Source of the DNA: Winogradskyella ouciana
GTDB taxonomy: Bacteria > Bacteroidota > Bacteroidia > Flavobacteriales > Flavobacteriaceae
DNA: 64,000 bases
Direction of reading: 5' to 3'
Assembly (NCBI RefSeq): GCF_009709615.1
Contig: NZ_WJYA01000009.1
Location: 1-64,000 of the forward strand
Part shown: positions 44,619-52,638 of the stretch, piece after piece
Numbering within the stretch: the first letter of the stretch is position 1
Layout: each line of letters opens with the position of its first letter
Notes under the pieces: generated by a model
Told to the model about the DNA's origin: nothing
Seen by the model: only the letters and a program-made list of their open reading frames with translations
Database searches by the model: none
Made by a program: the position numbers and the translations under genes

Positions 44619-45092
44619 ATGGCACATTCTTTAGATAAAATTGACACTCAAATCCTGACTATTCTTCAAAAGAACAGTAATCGAACTACTAAAAGTATTG
44701 CTGTGGAATTAGGCATGACCACTTCTCCTGTTTTTGAGCGTATTAAGAAGTTAGAAAAAGAAGGTTATATTAAAAAATATGTTGCTGTTCTCGATAATAA
44801 AAAGATTGGGATTAAACTAACTGTATTTATTGGTATTACACTACAAGGTCATACGAGAAGTTATTTAGAAAAATTTGTAACCGAGATCAACAATTTTCCG
44901 GAGATTGTAGAATGCCATCGTGTTAGTGGAAATTTTGATTATTTACTCAAACTTATTGTGGAAGATATTGAAGCTTACGAAACATTTATTATTTCCAAAT
45001 TAACTCTACTTCCCTACTTAGGTAATGTGCAGAGTTTGATTACACTTTCCACTGGCAAAGAAACCAATGAAATTGATTTGAGTAGGATTTAA
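44619..45092 (+). CDS. Lrp/AsnC-family transcriptional regulator
   Basis: 157 residues. N-terminal helix-turn-helix (about 4-60, LDKIDTQILTILQKNSNRTTKSIAVELGMTTSPVFERIKKLEKEGYI) and C-terminal ligand-binding RAM domain (about 68-148, VFIGITLQGHTRSYLEKFVTEI, VSGNFDYLLKLIVEDIEAYETFI). Family members respond to amino acids such as leucine. It is divergent from the branched-chain catabolic genes, so their control is its probable job. Confidence 0.92.
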   Translation: MAHSLDKIDTQILTILQKNSNRTTKSIAVELGMTTSPVFERIKKLEKEGYIKKYVAVLDNKKIGIKLTVFIGITLQGHTRSYLEKFVTEINNFPEIVECHRVSGNFDYLLKLIVEDIEAYETFIISKLTLLPYLGNVQSLITLSTGKETNEIDLSRI

Positions 45093-45096
45093 ATTC

Positions 45097-45205
45097 GGCT
45101 GTTGGCTGTTGGCTGTTGGCTGTTGGCTGTTGGCTGTTGGCTGTTGGCTGTTGGCTGTTGGCTGTTGGCTGTTGGCTGTTGGCTGTTGGCTGTTGGCTGT
45201 TGGCT
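45097..45205. repeat. Heptanucleotide tandem repeat, (GGCTGTT)15.6
   Basis: 109 nt of uninterrupted, identical 7-bp units between the convergent stop codons of the Lrp gene (45092) and paaY (45212). The gap contains nothing else. Because 7 is not a multiple of 3 and units lack stops, the minus strand reads as an ANSQQPT repeat in every frame; this is not considered a gene. Confidence 0.97.
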
Positions 45206-45211
45206 AAAGTA

Positions 45212-45811
45212 TTATTTTTTGAAAGTCTCTCGAAGCGTTTTATAAACATCTTCTTGAACTTTCATATTTTCAGGTACTTCTCTTAAAGGTTCAACCGCTC
45301 TCAATGACTCGTGACAATCCTTGGGCAATTGTTGATAGAGTTCAGTCCCTTTCGTTTTCCAAGCAATCATTTCATCACTGACCTGTTTAACTACTCTTGC
45401 TGGATTTCCAACTACTAAACTTCGCTTTGGAATTATAGTTTCTGCATTTACAAAAGCCATTGCTCCTACAATGCTTTCATCACCTATTTCGGCATCGTCC
45501 ATGATGACTGTGTTCATTCCGATAAGGCAATTTCTCCCCAAATTTGCTCCATGAATTATGGCTCCATGACCAACATGAGCGCTTTCTTTTAACACGATAG
45601 ATTTTCCAGGGAACATATGTATGGTACAATTTTCCTGAACATTGACGCCATCCTCTAAAATAATTTGTCCCCAATCACCGCGAATTGCAGCTCCTGGACC
45701 AATGTAACAGTTTTTGCCAATGATGACGTTGCCAGTGACGGCAGCCAATGCATGCACAAAACTGCTTTTGTGTACAACTGGTGTGTAGTCTTTAAAAGAA
45801 TAGATAGCCAT
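45212..45811 (-). CDS. paaY: PaaY-like hexapeptide-repeat (gamma carbonic anhydrase family) protein
   Basis: 199 residues. Left-handed beta-helix with hexapeptide turns: AAVTGNVIIGKNCYIGPGAAIRGDWGQIILEDGVNVQENCTIHMFP, ESAHVGHGAIIHGANLGRNCLIGMNTVIMDDAEIGDESIVGAMAFVNAETIIPK. The three metal histidines of the family are placed in CTIH, AHVGHGAIIH. PaaY is a thioesterase-like salvage enzyme of phenylacetate catabolism. It is the last gene of the paa cluster, 84 nt after the F-like gene. Confidence 0.88.
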   Translation of the reverse strand: MAIYSFKDYTPVVHKSSFVHALAAVTGNVIIGKNCYIGPGAAIRGDWGQIILEDGVNVQENCTIHMFPGKSIVLKESAHVGHGAIIHGANLGRNCLIGMNTVIMDDAEIGDESIVGAMAFVNAETIIPKRSLVVGNPARVVKQVSDEMIAWKTKGTELYQQLPKDCHESLRAVEPLREVPENMKVQEDVYKTLRETFKK

Positions 45812-45824
45812 TATTATATATTAT

Positions 45825-45892
45825 TGTCATTGCGAGGACGAAGGACGCGGCAATCTCTTGGTGAGATTCTTCGCTTTCGCTCTGAATGACAG
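45825..45892 (+). repeat. R1 palindromic repeat, copy b (5' of paaY)
   Basis: 68 nt, TGTCATTGCGAGGACGAAGG to CTCTGAATGACAG, same orientation as copy a. It ends 13 nt upstream of the paaY start codon and covers almost the whole gap to the next gene. Confidence 0.9.
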
Positions 45893-45895
45893 TTG

Positions 45896-46648
45896 TTATT
45901 TATAAGTTTTCAACTTCTCTTTCGTAAATTCAGAAAGCACTAATCTTCCGCTCGTTTCTGCACGCTCAGCTAATAGTTTGTCCCAATCCTCAGTACCCTT
46001 CCAGAAAATTTTCTTCATTTCTTTCATGGCTTCAGGGTTGTAGGTACATAAATGTTCAGCTGTTGTTTTTACAGCTTCATCAAGTTCTTCAGTGCTATCA
46101 TAAACCTGTGTGAACAGTCCTTTTCGTTTTGCCCATTCTGGTGGATAAAAAGAGTTGGCATCAATAGCTATTTGTGACATCGCGCTTAATCCCATTTTGC
46201 GTTCAATTGCTGGCCCAACCACAAATGGTCCGATGCCAATATTTAATTCGCTTAATTTAATTGCGGCAAATTTTGTTGCCATACAATAATCGGTTGAAGC
46301 TGCCAATCCTACTCCACCACCAACGGTTTTTCCTTGGATACGACCGATTATGAATTTTGGACATTTGCGCATCGCATTAATCACATTGGCAAATCCTGAA
46401 AAGAAGACTTTTCCTGTGGCTGCATCATTTATATTTATCAACTCTTTAAAACTTGCTCCGGCGCAGAATGTTCTATCACCTCCGCTTTTCAAGACGATGA
46501 CTTTTATTTCGTCGTTAGTTCCTGCATCTGCAATGGTTTGGGCTAATTCTGCCAAAACATCTCCAGGTAAGGAATTGTGTGCTGGGTGGAAAAATTCTAT
46601 GTATGCTACTTCGTTTTCTATGGTTTGTTTTACGTATGGTTTGGTCAT
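45896..46648 (-). CDS. Enoyl-CoA hydratase/isomerase of the phenylacetate pathway (PaaF-like)
   Basis: 250 residues from the ATG at 46648, preceded by an in-frame GTG. Crotonase fold with oxyanion-hole blocks DRTFCAGASFKEL (about 56-68) and KTVGGGVGLAASTDYCMA (about 107-124). In a cluster that already has a PaaG at 55 kb, this second crotonase is the likely PaaF (2,3-dehydroadipyl-CoA hydratase). The loop around the catalytic glutamates reads LNIGIGPFVVGPAIERKMG, so Glu placement differs from typical hydratases and the exact reaction is uncertain. Confidence 0.8.
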   Translation of the reverse strand: MTKPYVKQTIENEVAYIEFFHPAHNSLPGDVLAELAQTIADAGTNDEIKVIVLKSGGDRTFCAGASFKELININDAATGKVFFSGFANVINAMRKCPKFIIGRIQGKTVGGGVGLAASTDYCMATKFAAIKLSELNIGIGPFVVGPAIERKMGLSAMSQIAIDANSFYPPEWAKRKGLFTQVYDSTEELDEAVKTTAEHLCTYNPEAMKEMKKIFWKGTEDWDKLLAERAETSGRLVLSEFTKEKLKTYK

Positions 46649-46658
46649 CACGTCAGTG

Positions 46659-46676
46659 TTCCCGTGTAAACGGGAA
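46659..46676. repeat. Short hairpin 5' of the PaaF-like gene
   Basis: TTCCCGT-GTAA-ACGGGAA, a 7-bp stem, 10 nt upstream of the ATG at 46648. Another kind of palindrome at the same place relative to a start codon as R1 and R2. Confidence 0.7.
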
Positions 46677-46693
46677 TCTTTTATTTTTTGGTT

Positions 46694-46979
46694 CTACTTT
46701 ATTTTATCATATAAGTCTTTCCAATCAGGATTTGTTTTTTCAATTAGCTCTACTTTCCAATCTCTATTCCATTTTTTCATTCTCTTCTCCCTTAGCTTAG
46801 CTTTTTCATTTGTTTCTAGCTCTTCAAAATAAACTAATTTATTTAAATTATTTTGCTGAAAATGTGTTTGGATGTGCTTTGGGTTTATGTTGATATATTC
46901 TTTTTTTCAATCTATTTGTTTCGCCTATATATAAAACTCCGTTTGGTTTATTTGTTATAATGTAAACGTGGTGTTTCAT
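46694..46979 (-). pseudogene. GIY-YIG endonuclease-like gene, frameshifted
   Basis: The ATG at 46979 opens MKHHVYIITNKPNGVLYIGE and continues with TNRLKKRIYQHK to a stop at 46848. A single-base shift at the AAAATAATTT stretch near 46848-46855 joins it to a second frame that reads NLNKLVYFEELETNEKAKLREKRM and ends ...NPDWKDLYDKIK at 46694. The two parts together give a complete UPF0213-like GIY-YIG protein of about 95 residues, with the GIY and YIG motifs replaced by VYI and YIG. It is thus a decayed gene or a read error. It sits within the paa cluster between paaZ and the PaaF-like gene. Confidence 0.82.
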
Positions 46980-46997
46980 ACTTTCTTTATTATGAGA

Positions 46998-47058
46998 CAC
47001 CCGATTTCTCGGGTGCTTCGAGCAGTTCAAATTGTTATAACAAATTGAACTGCTCGAA
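46998..47058. repeat. Two adjacent palindromes, the larger overlapping the end of paaZ
   Basis: First a CACCCGA-TTTC-TCGGGTG hairpin (46998-47015). Then a 42-nt near-perfect palindrome (47017-47058): TTCGAGCAGTTCAA, an A-A mismatch, TTGTTATAACAA, an A-A mismatch and TTGAACTGCTCGAA. The right arm is the last seven codons and stop of paaZ, so the left arm is an inverted copy of the gene's 3' end. Confidence 0.88.
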
Positions 47059-49572
47059 ATGATGATTTAAATGCTTACGCTCTAACAAATACCACTCATA
47101 CTTATTCATTTCTCCAAATACCATATTGTTTAATATAGCTTCAGGGTTCTCTTTAAAATATTCTATATATTTTTTGCGTTGTTCTTTGAACTTTTCAATT
47201 GCTGTTTCTAAATCGGCATGCCTTAATTCATCTAAGGTGTCTTTTTCTAATAGAGGAAACTGACTGTTCTTAGGAAACTTATCGTAATTATATAAACTCG
47301 CGTGTACCTTTTCCAAAATCTTTTCTGGTGTATTCACATCAAAATCTTGAATTTCTCCCGAAGCGATTTTATAAGTGTATTCCAGATGTTCAACCATGTG
47401 TTGTGGTGTCATGATTCCCCATTCTGGTCTCATGTCTGACTTCAACTTTGATAGTAATTCATCTATTTTCTCGTCAGTCATTTCTACAAACGTTTCCTGT
47501 TTTTTCTGAACCATAGTTAATATGGTTGCGACAGCAACTAAAGGACTATCTTTTTCAGTTTTTTCGCTTTCAGGTCTGTTTTCAAAATTAGCATCAAAGA
47601 CTTCGACATGCCATTTTACGATTCCGCTTGGATGCTCTGTTGATACCACATCTCTATCGACTTTTTCCTTGCATGTTAAGCGCACATAAATGGTGTCATT
47701 ATGATACAATGGTCTTAAAAACCGAATGCTATCCAAGCCATAATTTGCAGCTACAGGACCTTTATTAGGATATACAAACAACCCTGCTGCGGCCGAAATA
47801 ATAAAGTAACCGTGAGCCGTACGTTTTTCAAAAATACTGCCATCTAAAGAGGTGATATCTGTATGCGCATAAAAATGATCCCAAGTGAGATTTGCAAAAT
47901 TAATGATGTCCGTATCAGTTAAAGTACGCTTATGCGTTTTAAGAGACATTCCAGGTTCGATGTCTTCCCAATGATATTGAAAAGGGTGCTGTTCAGCCTC
48001 CTTATATTTTGCGTTTTGTTGATAAATGCCAGTGATTTCCGTAATGGTTGTCGGCGAACCTTGAATAGCTGTACGTTGCAAATAATGCTTAATACCTCGC
48101 ATGCCACCCATTTCTTCTCCACCACCAGCTCGTCCTGGACCACCATGTACCAAATATGGTAATGGTGAACCGTGACCTGTACTTTGTTTCGCCATTTCAC
48201 GATTAATCACTAAAATTCGTCCATGATGCGATGCCGCATTTATGGTGTATTCCTTAGCTATCTTATCGTCGCTTGTAGCGATTGAAGACACTAATGAGCC
48301 CTTACCCATTTGTGCCAATGCTATAGCTTCATCCAAATTCTTATAAGGCATTAAAGTACTTACAGGACCAAATGCCTCACGTTCGTGAATAATTGTATTT
48401 TGAAATGGATGATCTGCTCGTAATAATATCGGACTAATAAATGCACCTTTTTTGGCATCAGCTCCGATGGTTTCAATTTTATCTAAATCTCCATAAACGA
48501 TTTGAGCTTCTTTTGCTAAATCATTTACTGAATCTCTTACGGCTTCAACTTGCTGACGGCTGACCAAAGAACCCATTCTAACTTCTTTCAACCTTGGGTC
48601 TCCGATCGTGACTTTATCCAATGCTTTTCCTAAAGCGATTTGAACGTCTTCAACTAAATTTTCAGGAACGATAACTCTTCGGATTGCGGTACACTTTTGT
48701 CCACATTTTACGGTCATTTCCTTTCGGACCTCTTTAATGAACAAGTCGAATTCTGGTGTACCAGGTTTAGCATCTTCTCCTAAAATTGATGCATTCAACG
48801 AATCGGCTTCCATAGTAAATGGCACGGATTCTTCAATTAATCTTGGATGTGCTTTTAGCAATCGACCTGTTAAAGCAGAACCAGTAAAAGTTACAACATC
48901 TTGGGATTCGACCGTATCTAAAATATTTTTAACGGTCCCGTTAATTATTTGAAGTGCACCTTCTGGCAATATTTTTGAATCGATAATTGTTCTTGCTACA
49001 GCTTCGGCTAGATAAGACGATGAAGGCGCAGGCAAAACAACCGCAGGCACTCCTGCCATCCAGTTTACTGCACATTTTTCTAACATGCCCCAAACCGGGA
49101 AATTGAAAGCGTTGATGTGTACTGCGACTCCTCGTTTAGGCACCATAATATGATGCGCCATAAAGCGTCCACCACGCGATAAATCGATTGGATCGCCTTC
49201 CACGTGAAAGGGTTGGTTTGGAAACAATTTTCGTAAGGATGCATTGGCAAATAGGTTGCCAAAACCACCTTCAATATCTATCCAACTATCTACTTTGGTT
49301 GCTCCAGTTCTGTAACTTAAGTCGTAAAATGAATCCTTTCTTTTGGTAAGATATAATGCTAACTTTTTTAGCATATTTCCACGCTCTTGAAAGGTCATTT
49401 TACGAAGCTTTTCTCCTCCTTTTGTTCTTCCGTAGTTTAGAATTTCAGGAATGTCGAGACCTTCAATTGCGATACTTGTGAAGGCTTCTCCTGTTACCGA
49501 ATCGTGAATTGGTGTTCCTTCCTCTGTTCCTGTTGTCCATGAACCTAATATATAATGGGGTATTTTATTCAT
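47035..49572 (-). CDS. paaZ: PaaZ: oxepin-CoA hydrolase / semialdehyde dehydrogenase with extra C-terminal domain
   Basis: 845 residues; E. coli PaaZ has 681. The aldehyde dehydrogenase domain (1-515) carries Glu255 (FTMEAD) and Cys294 (GQKC), matching the known catalytic positions 256 and 295. The MaoC-like hydratase domain (about 530-690) carries Asp565 and His570 in WDHFYAH, matching Asp561/His566. The remaining 155 residues (about 692-845) form a DUF1569/DinB-like helical domain: PEWGIMTPQHMVEHLEY, MNKYEWYLLERKHLNHHFEQF, with a His cluster (725, 729, 834, 837, 838). PaaZ opens the oxepin ring and oxidises the aldehyde. Confidence 0.95.
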   Translation of the reverse strand: MNKIPHYILGSWTTGTEEGTPIHDSVTGEAFTSIAIEGLDIPEILNYGRTKGGEKLRKMTFQERGNMLKKLALYLTKRKDSFYDLSYRTGATKVDSWIDIEGGFGNLFANASLRKLFPNQPFHVEGDPIDLSRGGRFMAHHIMVPKRGVAVHINAFNFPVWGMLEKCAVNWMAGVPAVVLPAPSSSYLAEAVARTIIDSKILPEGALQIINGTVKNILDTVESQDVVTFTGSALTGRLLKAHPRLIEESVPFTMEADSLNASILGEDAKPGTPEFDLFIKEVRKEMTVKCGQKCTAIRRVIVPENLVEDVQIALGKALDKVTIGDPRLKEVRMGSLVSRQQVEAVRDSVNDLAKEAQIVYGDLDKIETIGADAKKGAFISPILLRADHPFQNTIIHEREAFGPVSTLMPYKNLDEAIALAQMGKGSLVSSIATSDDKIAKEYTINAASHHGRILVINREMAKQSTGHGSPLPYLVHGGPGRAGGGEEMGGMRGIKHYLQRTAIQGSPTTITEITGIYQQNAKYKEAEQHPFQYHWEDIEPGMSLKTHKRTLTDTDIINFANLTWDHFYAHTDITSLDGSIFEKRTAHGYFIISAAAGLFVYPNKGPVAANYGLDSIRFLRPLYHNDTIYVRLTCKEKVDRDVVSTEHPSGIVKWHVEVFDANFENRPESEKTEKDSPLVAVATILTMVQKKQETFVEMTDEKIDELLSKLKSDMRPEWGIMTPQHMVEHLEYTYKIASGEIQDFDVNTPEKILEKVHASLYNYDKFPKNSQFPLLEKDTLDELRHADLETAIEKFKEQRKKYIEYFKENPEAILNNMVFGEMNKYEWYLLERKHLNHHFEQFNLL

Positions 49573-49804
49573 TTTCCTATTTGTTTTTATTTATGTTCAT
49601 TTTATCTTGAAACAAAACGAACCAAAAATTCAAGTTGAAATGAGGAATTTTTCAATCTCTTATTGAGCTTGAAAACCAAAAATAAAATCTAAATTTCTTC
49701 CAAGGCTTCAGAAATTCTTAACGATTTGATTTTTATATTCTGCATTTCAACGACCACCTCTTGCTATCTTTATTCTATATTCTAAGAGCGTAGCGGTCTA
49801 TTTT

Positions 49805-51016
49805 CTATTCTACTCGTTCAATAATAGCAGCATATCCTTGACCAACACCAACGCACATAGTCACTAAAGCGTAGCGCTTGTTTTGCTCTTGCAACTCTAA
49901 AGCTGCGGAATATGCTAGTCTTGCTCCTGTAACTCCAAGTGGATGCCCAATCGCAATAGATCCTCCATTTGGATTTAATCTTGGGTCATCATCTGCAATT
50001 CCCCATTCTCGAGTACATGCTAATGCCTGAGCAGCGAAAGCTTCATTTAACTCGATAATATCCATATCCTCCAAAGTTAAGCCTGCTTTTTTGAGTGCTT
50101 TGTTTGAAGCTTCCACTGGACCGATTCCCATAATTCTTGGCTCTACTCCAACTACTGCGGAACTCACGATTCTAGCCAACGGTTTTAGGTTGTATTTTTT
50201 AACCGCGTCTTCTGAGGCGATAATCGTTGCTGCTGCACCATCATTTAAACCTGAAGAATTTCCTGCCGTTACACTTCCGCCTTCTTTTTTAAAGGCTGTT
50301 CTTAGTTTACCTAAAACTTCTAATGAGGTATTAGGTTTAATAAATTCATCCTCAGAAAATTTAATGGGATCTTTTTTGCGTTGTGGAATTTTAACCGTTA
50401 CAATTTCCTTTGCAAGTCTTCCATTTTCTTGCGCCTTTGTCGCCTTCATTTGGCTCCAATAAGCGAACTTATCCTGGTCTTCTCTTGAGATATTATATTT
50501 TTCTACTAGATTTTCGGCAGTCACTCCCATGCCATCCGTTCCGTAAATTTCGTGCATTTTTGGATTAACGAATCTCCACCCGAAACTAGAATCGTACATT
50601 TTTGAATCGTTACCAAAAGCGCTTGAAGGTTTTGCAATGACGTATGGCCCACGCGTCATGTTTTCAACTCCACCTGAAATAAACAAATCGCCATCACCCC
50701 CTTTAATCGCTCTGTTTGCGTGGATTATTGCTGATAAACCCGAACTACATAAACGGTTTACGGTTTCACCTGGTACTGTAAAGGGTAGTCCTGCCAATAA
50801 CGCAGACATACGTGCTACATTCCGGTTGTCTTCTCCTGCTTGATTGGCACAACCCATTATCACATCATCGTATGCTTCTTTTGGAATGTTTGGATTTCGT
50901 TTTACGATTTCTTCAATCACAATGGCTCCTAAATCGTCTGTACGAACAGCCGATAGTGTTCCTTTGTAACTTCCTATTGGTGTTCTAATTCCGTCTATTA
51001 TATATGCTTCTTTCAT
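49805..51016 (-). CDS. paaJ: Beta-ketoadipyl-CoA thiolase (PaaJ-like)
   Basis: 403 residues, normal thiolase length. Nucleophilic Cys90 in NRLCSSGLSAI, the GHPLGVTGAR His motif near 358 and the second Cys in TMCVGVGQGYA near 388. It cleaves 3-oxoadipyl-CoA (and its dehydrosuberyl precursor) to acetyl-CoA and succinyl-CoA in the last phenylacetate steps. A general acetyl-CoA acetyltransferase is the alternative, but the location between paaZ and paaI/H favours PaaJ. The 232-nt gap before paaZ holds no gene; it contains the block AGAGCGTAGCGGTCT. Confidence 0.88.
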   Translation of the reverse strand: MKEAYIIDGIRTPIGSYKGTLSAVRTDDLGAIVIEEIVKRNPNIPKEAYDDVIMGCANQAGEDNRNVARMSALLAGLPFTVPGETVNRLCSSGLSAIIHANRAIKGGDGDLFISGGVENMTRGPYVIAKPSSAFGNDSKMYDSSFGWRFVNPKMHEIYGTDGMGVTAENLVEKYNISREDQDKFAYWSQMKATKAQENGRLAKEIVTVKIPQRKKDPIKFSEDEFIKPNTSLEVLGKLRTAFKKEGGSVTAGNSSGLNDGAAATIIASEDAVKKYNLKPLARIVSSAVVGVEPRIMGIGPVEASNKALKKAGLTLEDMDIIELNEAFAAQALACTREWGIADDDPRLNPNGGSIAIGHPLGVTGARLAYSAALELQEQNKRYALVTMCVGVGQGYAAIIERVE

Positions 51017-51021
51017 ATTGA

Positions 51022-51256
51022 ATGCCTGCGTAGACAGGTATCTTTTTAATTTTATTATAATTTTTTGCGTTACCTAAAGGTCGGGCTTTCCGCTATATCA
51101 TTTTTGATGTTGGCTTCCAGAACCTCAGCCATCACTAAAAAAGGATGCCGCTTCAATCCCTAACGCACTTACTTGCTATATTTTTTTAATGACTCAAGTC
51201 AATTGTCTTTTTGCCAAGATATTCCTATCTGTACTTCGACAAGCTCAGTGTGACAC
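51022..51256. repeat. Repeat-filled gap 5' of paaJ
   Basis: Contains TGCCTGCGTAGACAGGTA (51022-51039, a CCTG/CAGG-type hairpin starting 5 nt from the paaJ start), an inverted copy of the GCGTTAGGGATTGAA element (about 51157-51172) and GTACTTCGACAAGCTCAGTG (51231-51250), the R3 element in its CTTCGAC...CTCAG form. There is no ORF of note. The gap to the YpfJ-type gene is 251 nt. Confidence 0.7.
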
Positions 51257-51267
51257 GTAGGAATTGG

Positions 51268-52128
51268 TCAATTCAAAAGTGCCGAAAACGTATCTCCCTT
51301 TCTCATATCTCCTGTGTTATAGCCTTTCATGAACCAATCCATACGCTGTTTTGATGTACCGTGTGTAAAACTATCTGAATTTACGCTTCCTCTGGTTCGT
51401 CTCTGTATGGCATCATCTCCAACCGCTCTTGCTGCGCTCATAGCTTCTTCTATATCGCCAGCTTGTAAATATTTCTTATTATGATGCGCCCAAACTCCTG
51501 CGTAAAAATCAGCTTGCAACTCCTGTGCTACGGATAATTTATTGGCTTGCGTTTGATTCGTCTGGCTTTGTAGCTGACGTACTTTACTCGATGTGCCCAA
51601 AATCGTTTGAATATGATGGCCAACCTCATGAGCCGTTACATAGGCAATGGCAAAATCGCCACCTTTTGCTCCGAAACGGGTTTTTAGCTCATCAAAAAAT
51701 CTTAAGTCCATATAAATCTTTTGGTCTGCTGGACAGTAAAATGGACCTGAGGCAGCACTCGCATTTCCACATTGGGTTGAAACAGCGTCAGTAAATAAAA
51801 CTAAAGTTGGTTCTTTATAATCGCCCAAGTTGTTTTCTCTAAAAAGGCGGTTCCAAATATCTTCTGTATCGACAAGTACTGCATTCATGAATTCTCCCAT
51901 GACTTTTTCTTGTTCGGTCAACTCGCGCTGCTCTACCTGCTGTGTGGTCTGTCCGCCACCAACTTGCTCAATAATTGGTGCTAGTTGTTGACCTGTTTCC
52001 CCTCCAAACAATTGTAACAGAATTACAACGACAGCTATAACTCCACCGCCAGCAGCTAATTTACCCTTGTTGCTCATACCTCTACGGTCTTCTAGGTTAC
52101 CGCTTTTTCTTCTGCCTTGCCATTTCAT
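51268..52128 (-). CDS. YpfJ/KPN_02809-type neutral zinc metallopeptidase
   Basis: 286 residues. A basic N-terminus with MKWQGRRKSGNLEDRRG, the usual YpfJ opening, precedes one membrane helix (about 24-41) and a periplasm-facing domain with the zinc motif HEVGH (167-171) in AIAYVTAHEVGHHIQ, and the downstream QELQADFYAGVWAHH with the third metal ligand. Function unknown in the family. It lies inside the run of paa genes between paaJ and paaI, without obvious link to the pathway. Confidence 0.9.
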   Translation of the reverse strand: MKWQGRRKSGNLEDRRGMSNKGKLAAGGGVIAVVVILLQLFGGETGQQLAPIIEQVGGGQTTQQVEQRELTEQEKVMGEFMNAVLVDTEDIWNRLFRENNLGDYKEPTLVLFTDAVSTQCGNASAASGPFYCPADQKIYMDLRFFDELKTRFGAKGGDFAIAYVTAHEVGHHIQTILGTSSKVRQLQSQTNQTQANKLSVAQELQADFYAGVWAHHNKKYLQAGDIEEAMSAARAVGDDAIQRRTRGSVNSDSFTHGTSKQRMDWFMKGYNTGDMRKGDTFSALLN

Positions 52129-52154
52129 ATCTAAAAATTTGATTGGTTTTTATT

Positions 52155-52562
52155 TTATTCTTCCCATTGTTTTTGAGTTCGATAAACGACTCCTTTAAAC
52201 AAAGCTACTAATTCTTCTCCACGTTTCACTTCTACGATGTTAAAACCTAGTTTGTTATTTACCTTTTCGATAATGCATTCTGCAACCAAATAATCGCCTT
52301 CTTCTAATGCTTCAATGTGGTTAATACTCGTTTCAATTGAAACAGCATATTTCCCATGTGTATTTGATGTAAATCCAAATGCAGTATCAGCCAAAGTATA
52401 ACTAACACCTCCATGAGCATAGTTCATACTATTCAACATTTCCTTACGAATAGTCATTCCGATTTTAACGCGACCAATTTCAGATTCTATAATCTCGATT
52501 CCCATCCAAGTGCTGAATGCGTCTTGACTTAACATTTTATGTGGGATTTGTTCTCCTTTCAT
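52155..52562 (-). CDS. paaI: PaaI-type hotdog thioesterase
   Basis: 135 residues. Hotdog fold with NSMNYAHGGVSYTLADTAFGFTSNT (the HGG motif and catalytic Asp) and VSIETSINHIEALEEGDYLVAECII. PaaI hydrolyses phenylacetyl-CoA or hydroxylated derivatives that would otherwise trap CoA. It is downstream of paaH by 76 nt, a gap filled with an R1 repeat. Confidence 0.92.
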   Translation of the reverse strand: MKGEQIPHKMLSQDAFSTWMGIEIIESEIGRVKIGMTIRKEMLNSMNYAHGGVSYTLADTAFGFTSNTHGKYAVSIETSINHIEALEEGDYLVAECIIEKVNNKLGFNIVEVKRGEELVALFKGVVYRTQKQWEE

Positions 52563-52570
52563 ATTTATTT

Positions 52571-52635
52571 TGTCATTGTGAGGACGAAGGACGTGGTAAT
52601 CTCATTGAGAGATTCTTCGCTTCGCTCTGAATGAT
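52571..52635 (+). repeat. R1 palindromic repeat, copy c (5' of paaI)
   Basis: 65 nt, TGTCATTGTGAGGACGAAGG to GCTCTGAATGATA, more diverged than the other copies. Starts 8 nt upstream of the paaI start codon and reaches almost to the paaH stop. Changes such as GTGAGG/GGTAATC partly keep the stem. Confidence 0.88.
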
Positions 52636-52638
52636 ATT

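Noticed and set aside
45097-45205. CRISPR array
   Set aside because: Units are 7 bp without spacers; no cas genes are in the window.
45040-45249. Open frame with repeated ANSQQPT peptide on the minus strand
   Set aside because: Created only by the stop-free heptamer repeat; it spans the paaY stop region and has no gene-like features outside the array.
46350-46832. Plus-strand ORF across the PaaF-like gene start and the broken GIY-YIG gene
   Set aside because: Antisense of a clear crotonase and continues through repeats; composition is unlike a coding gene.
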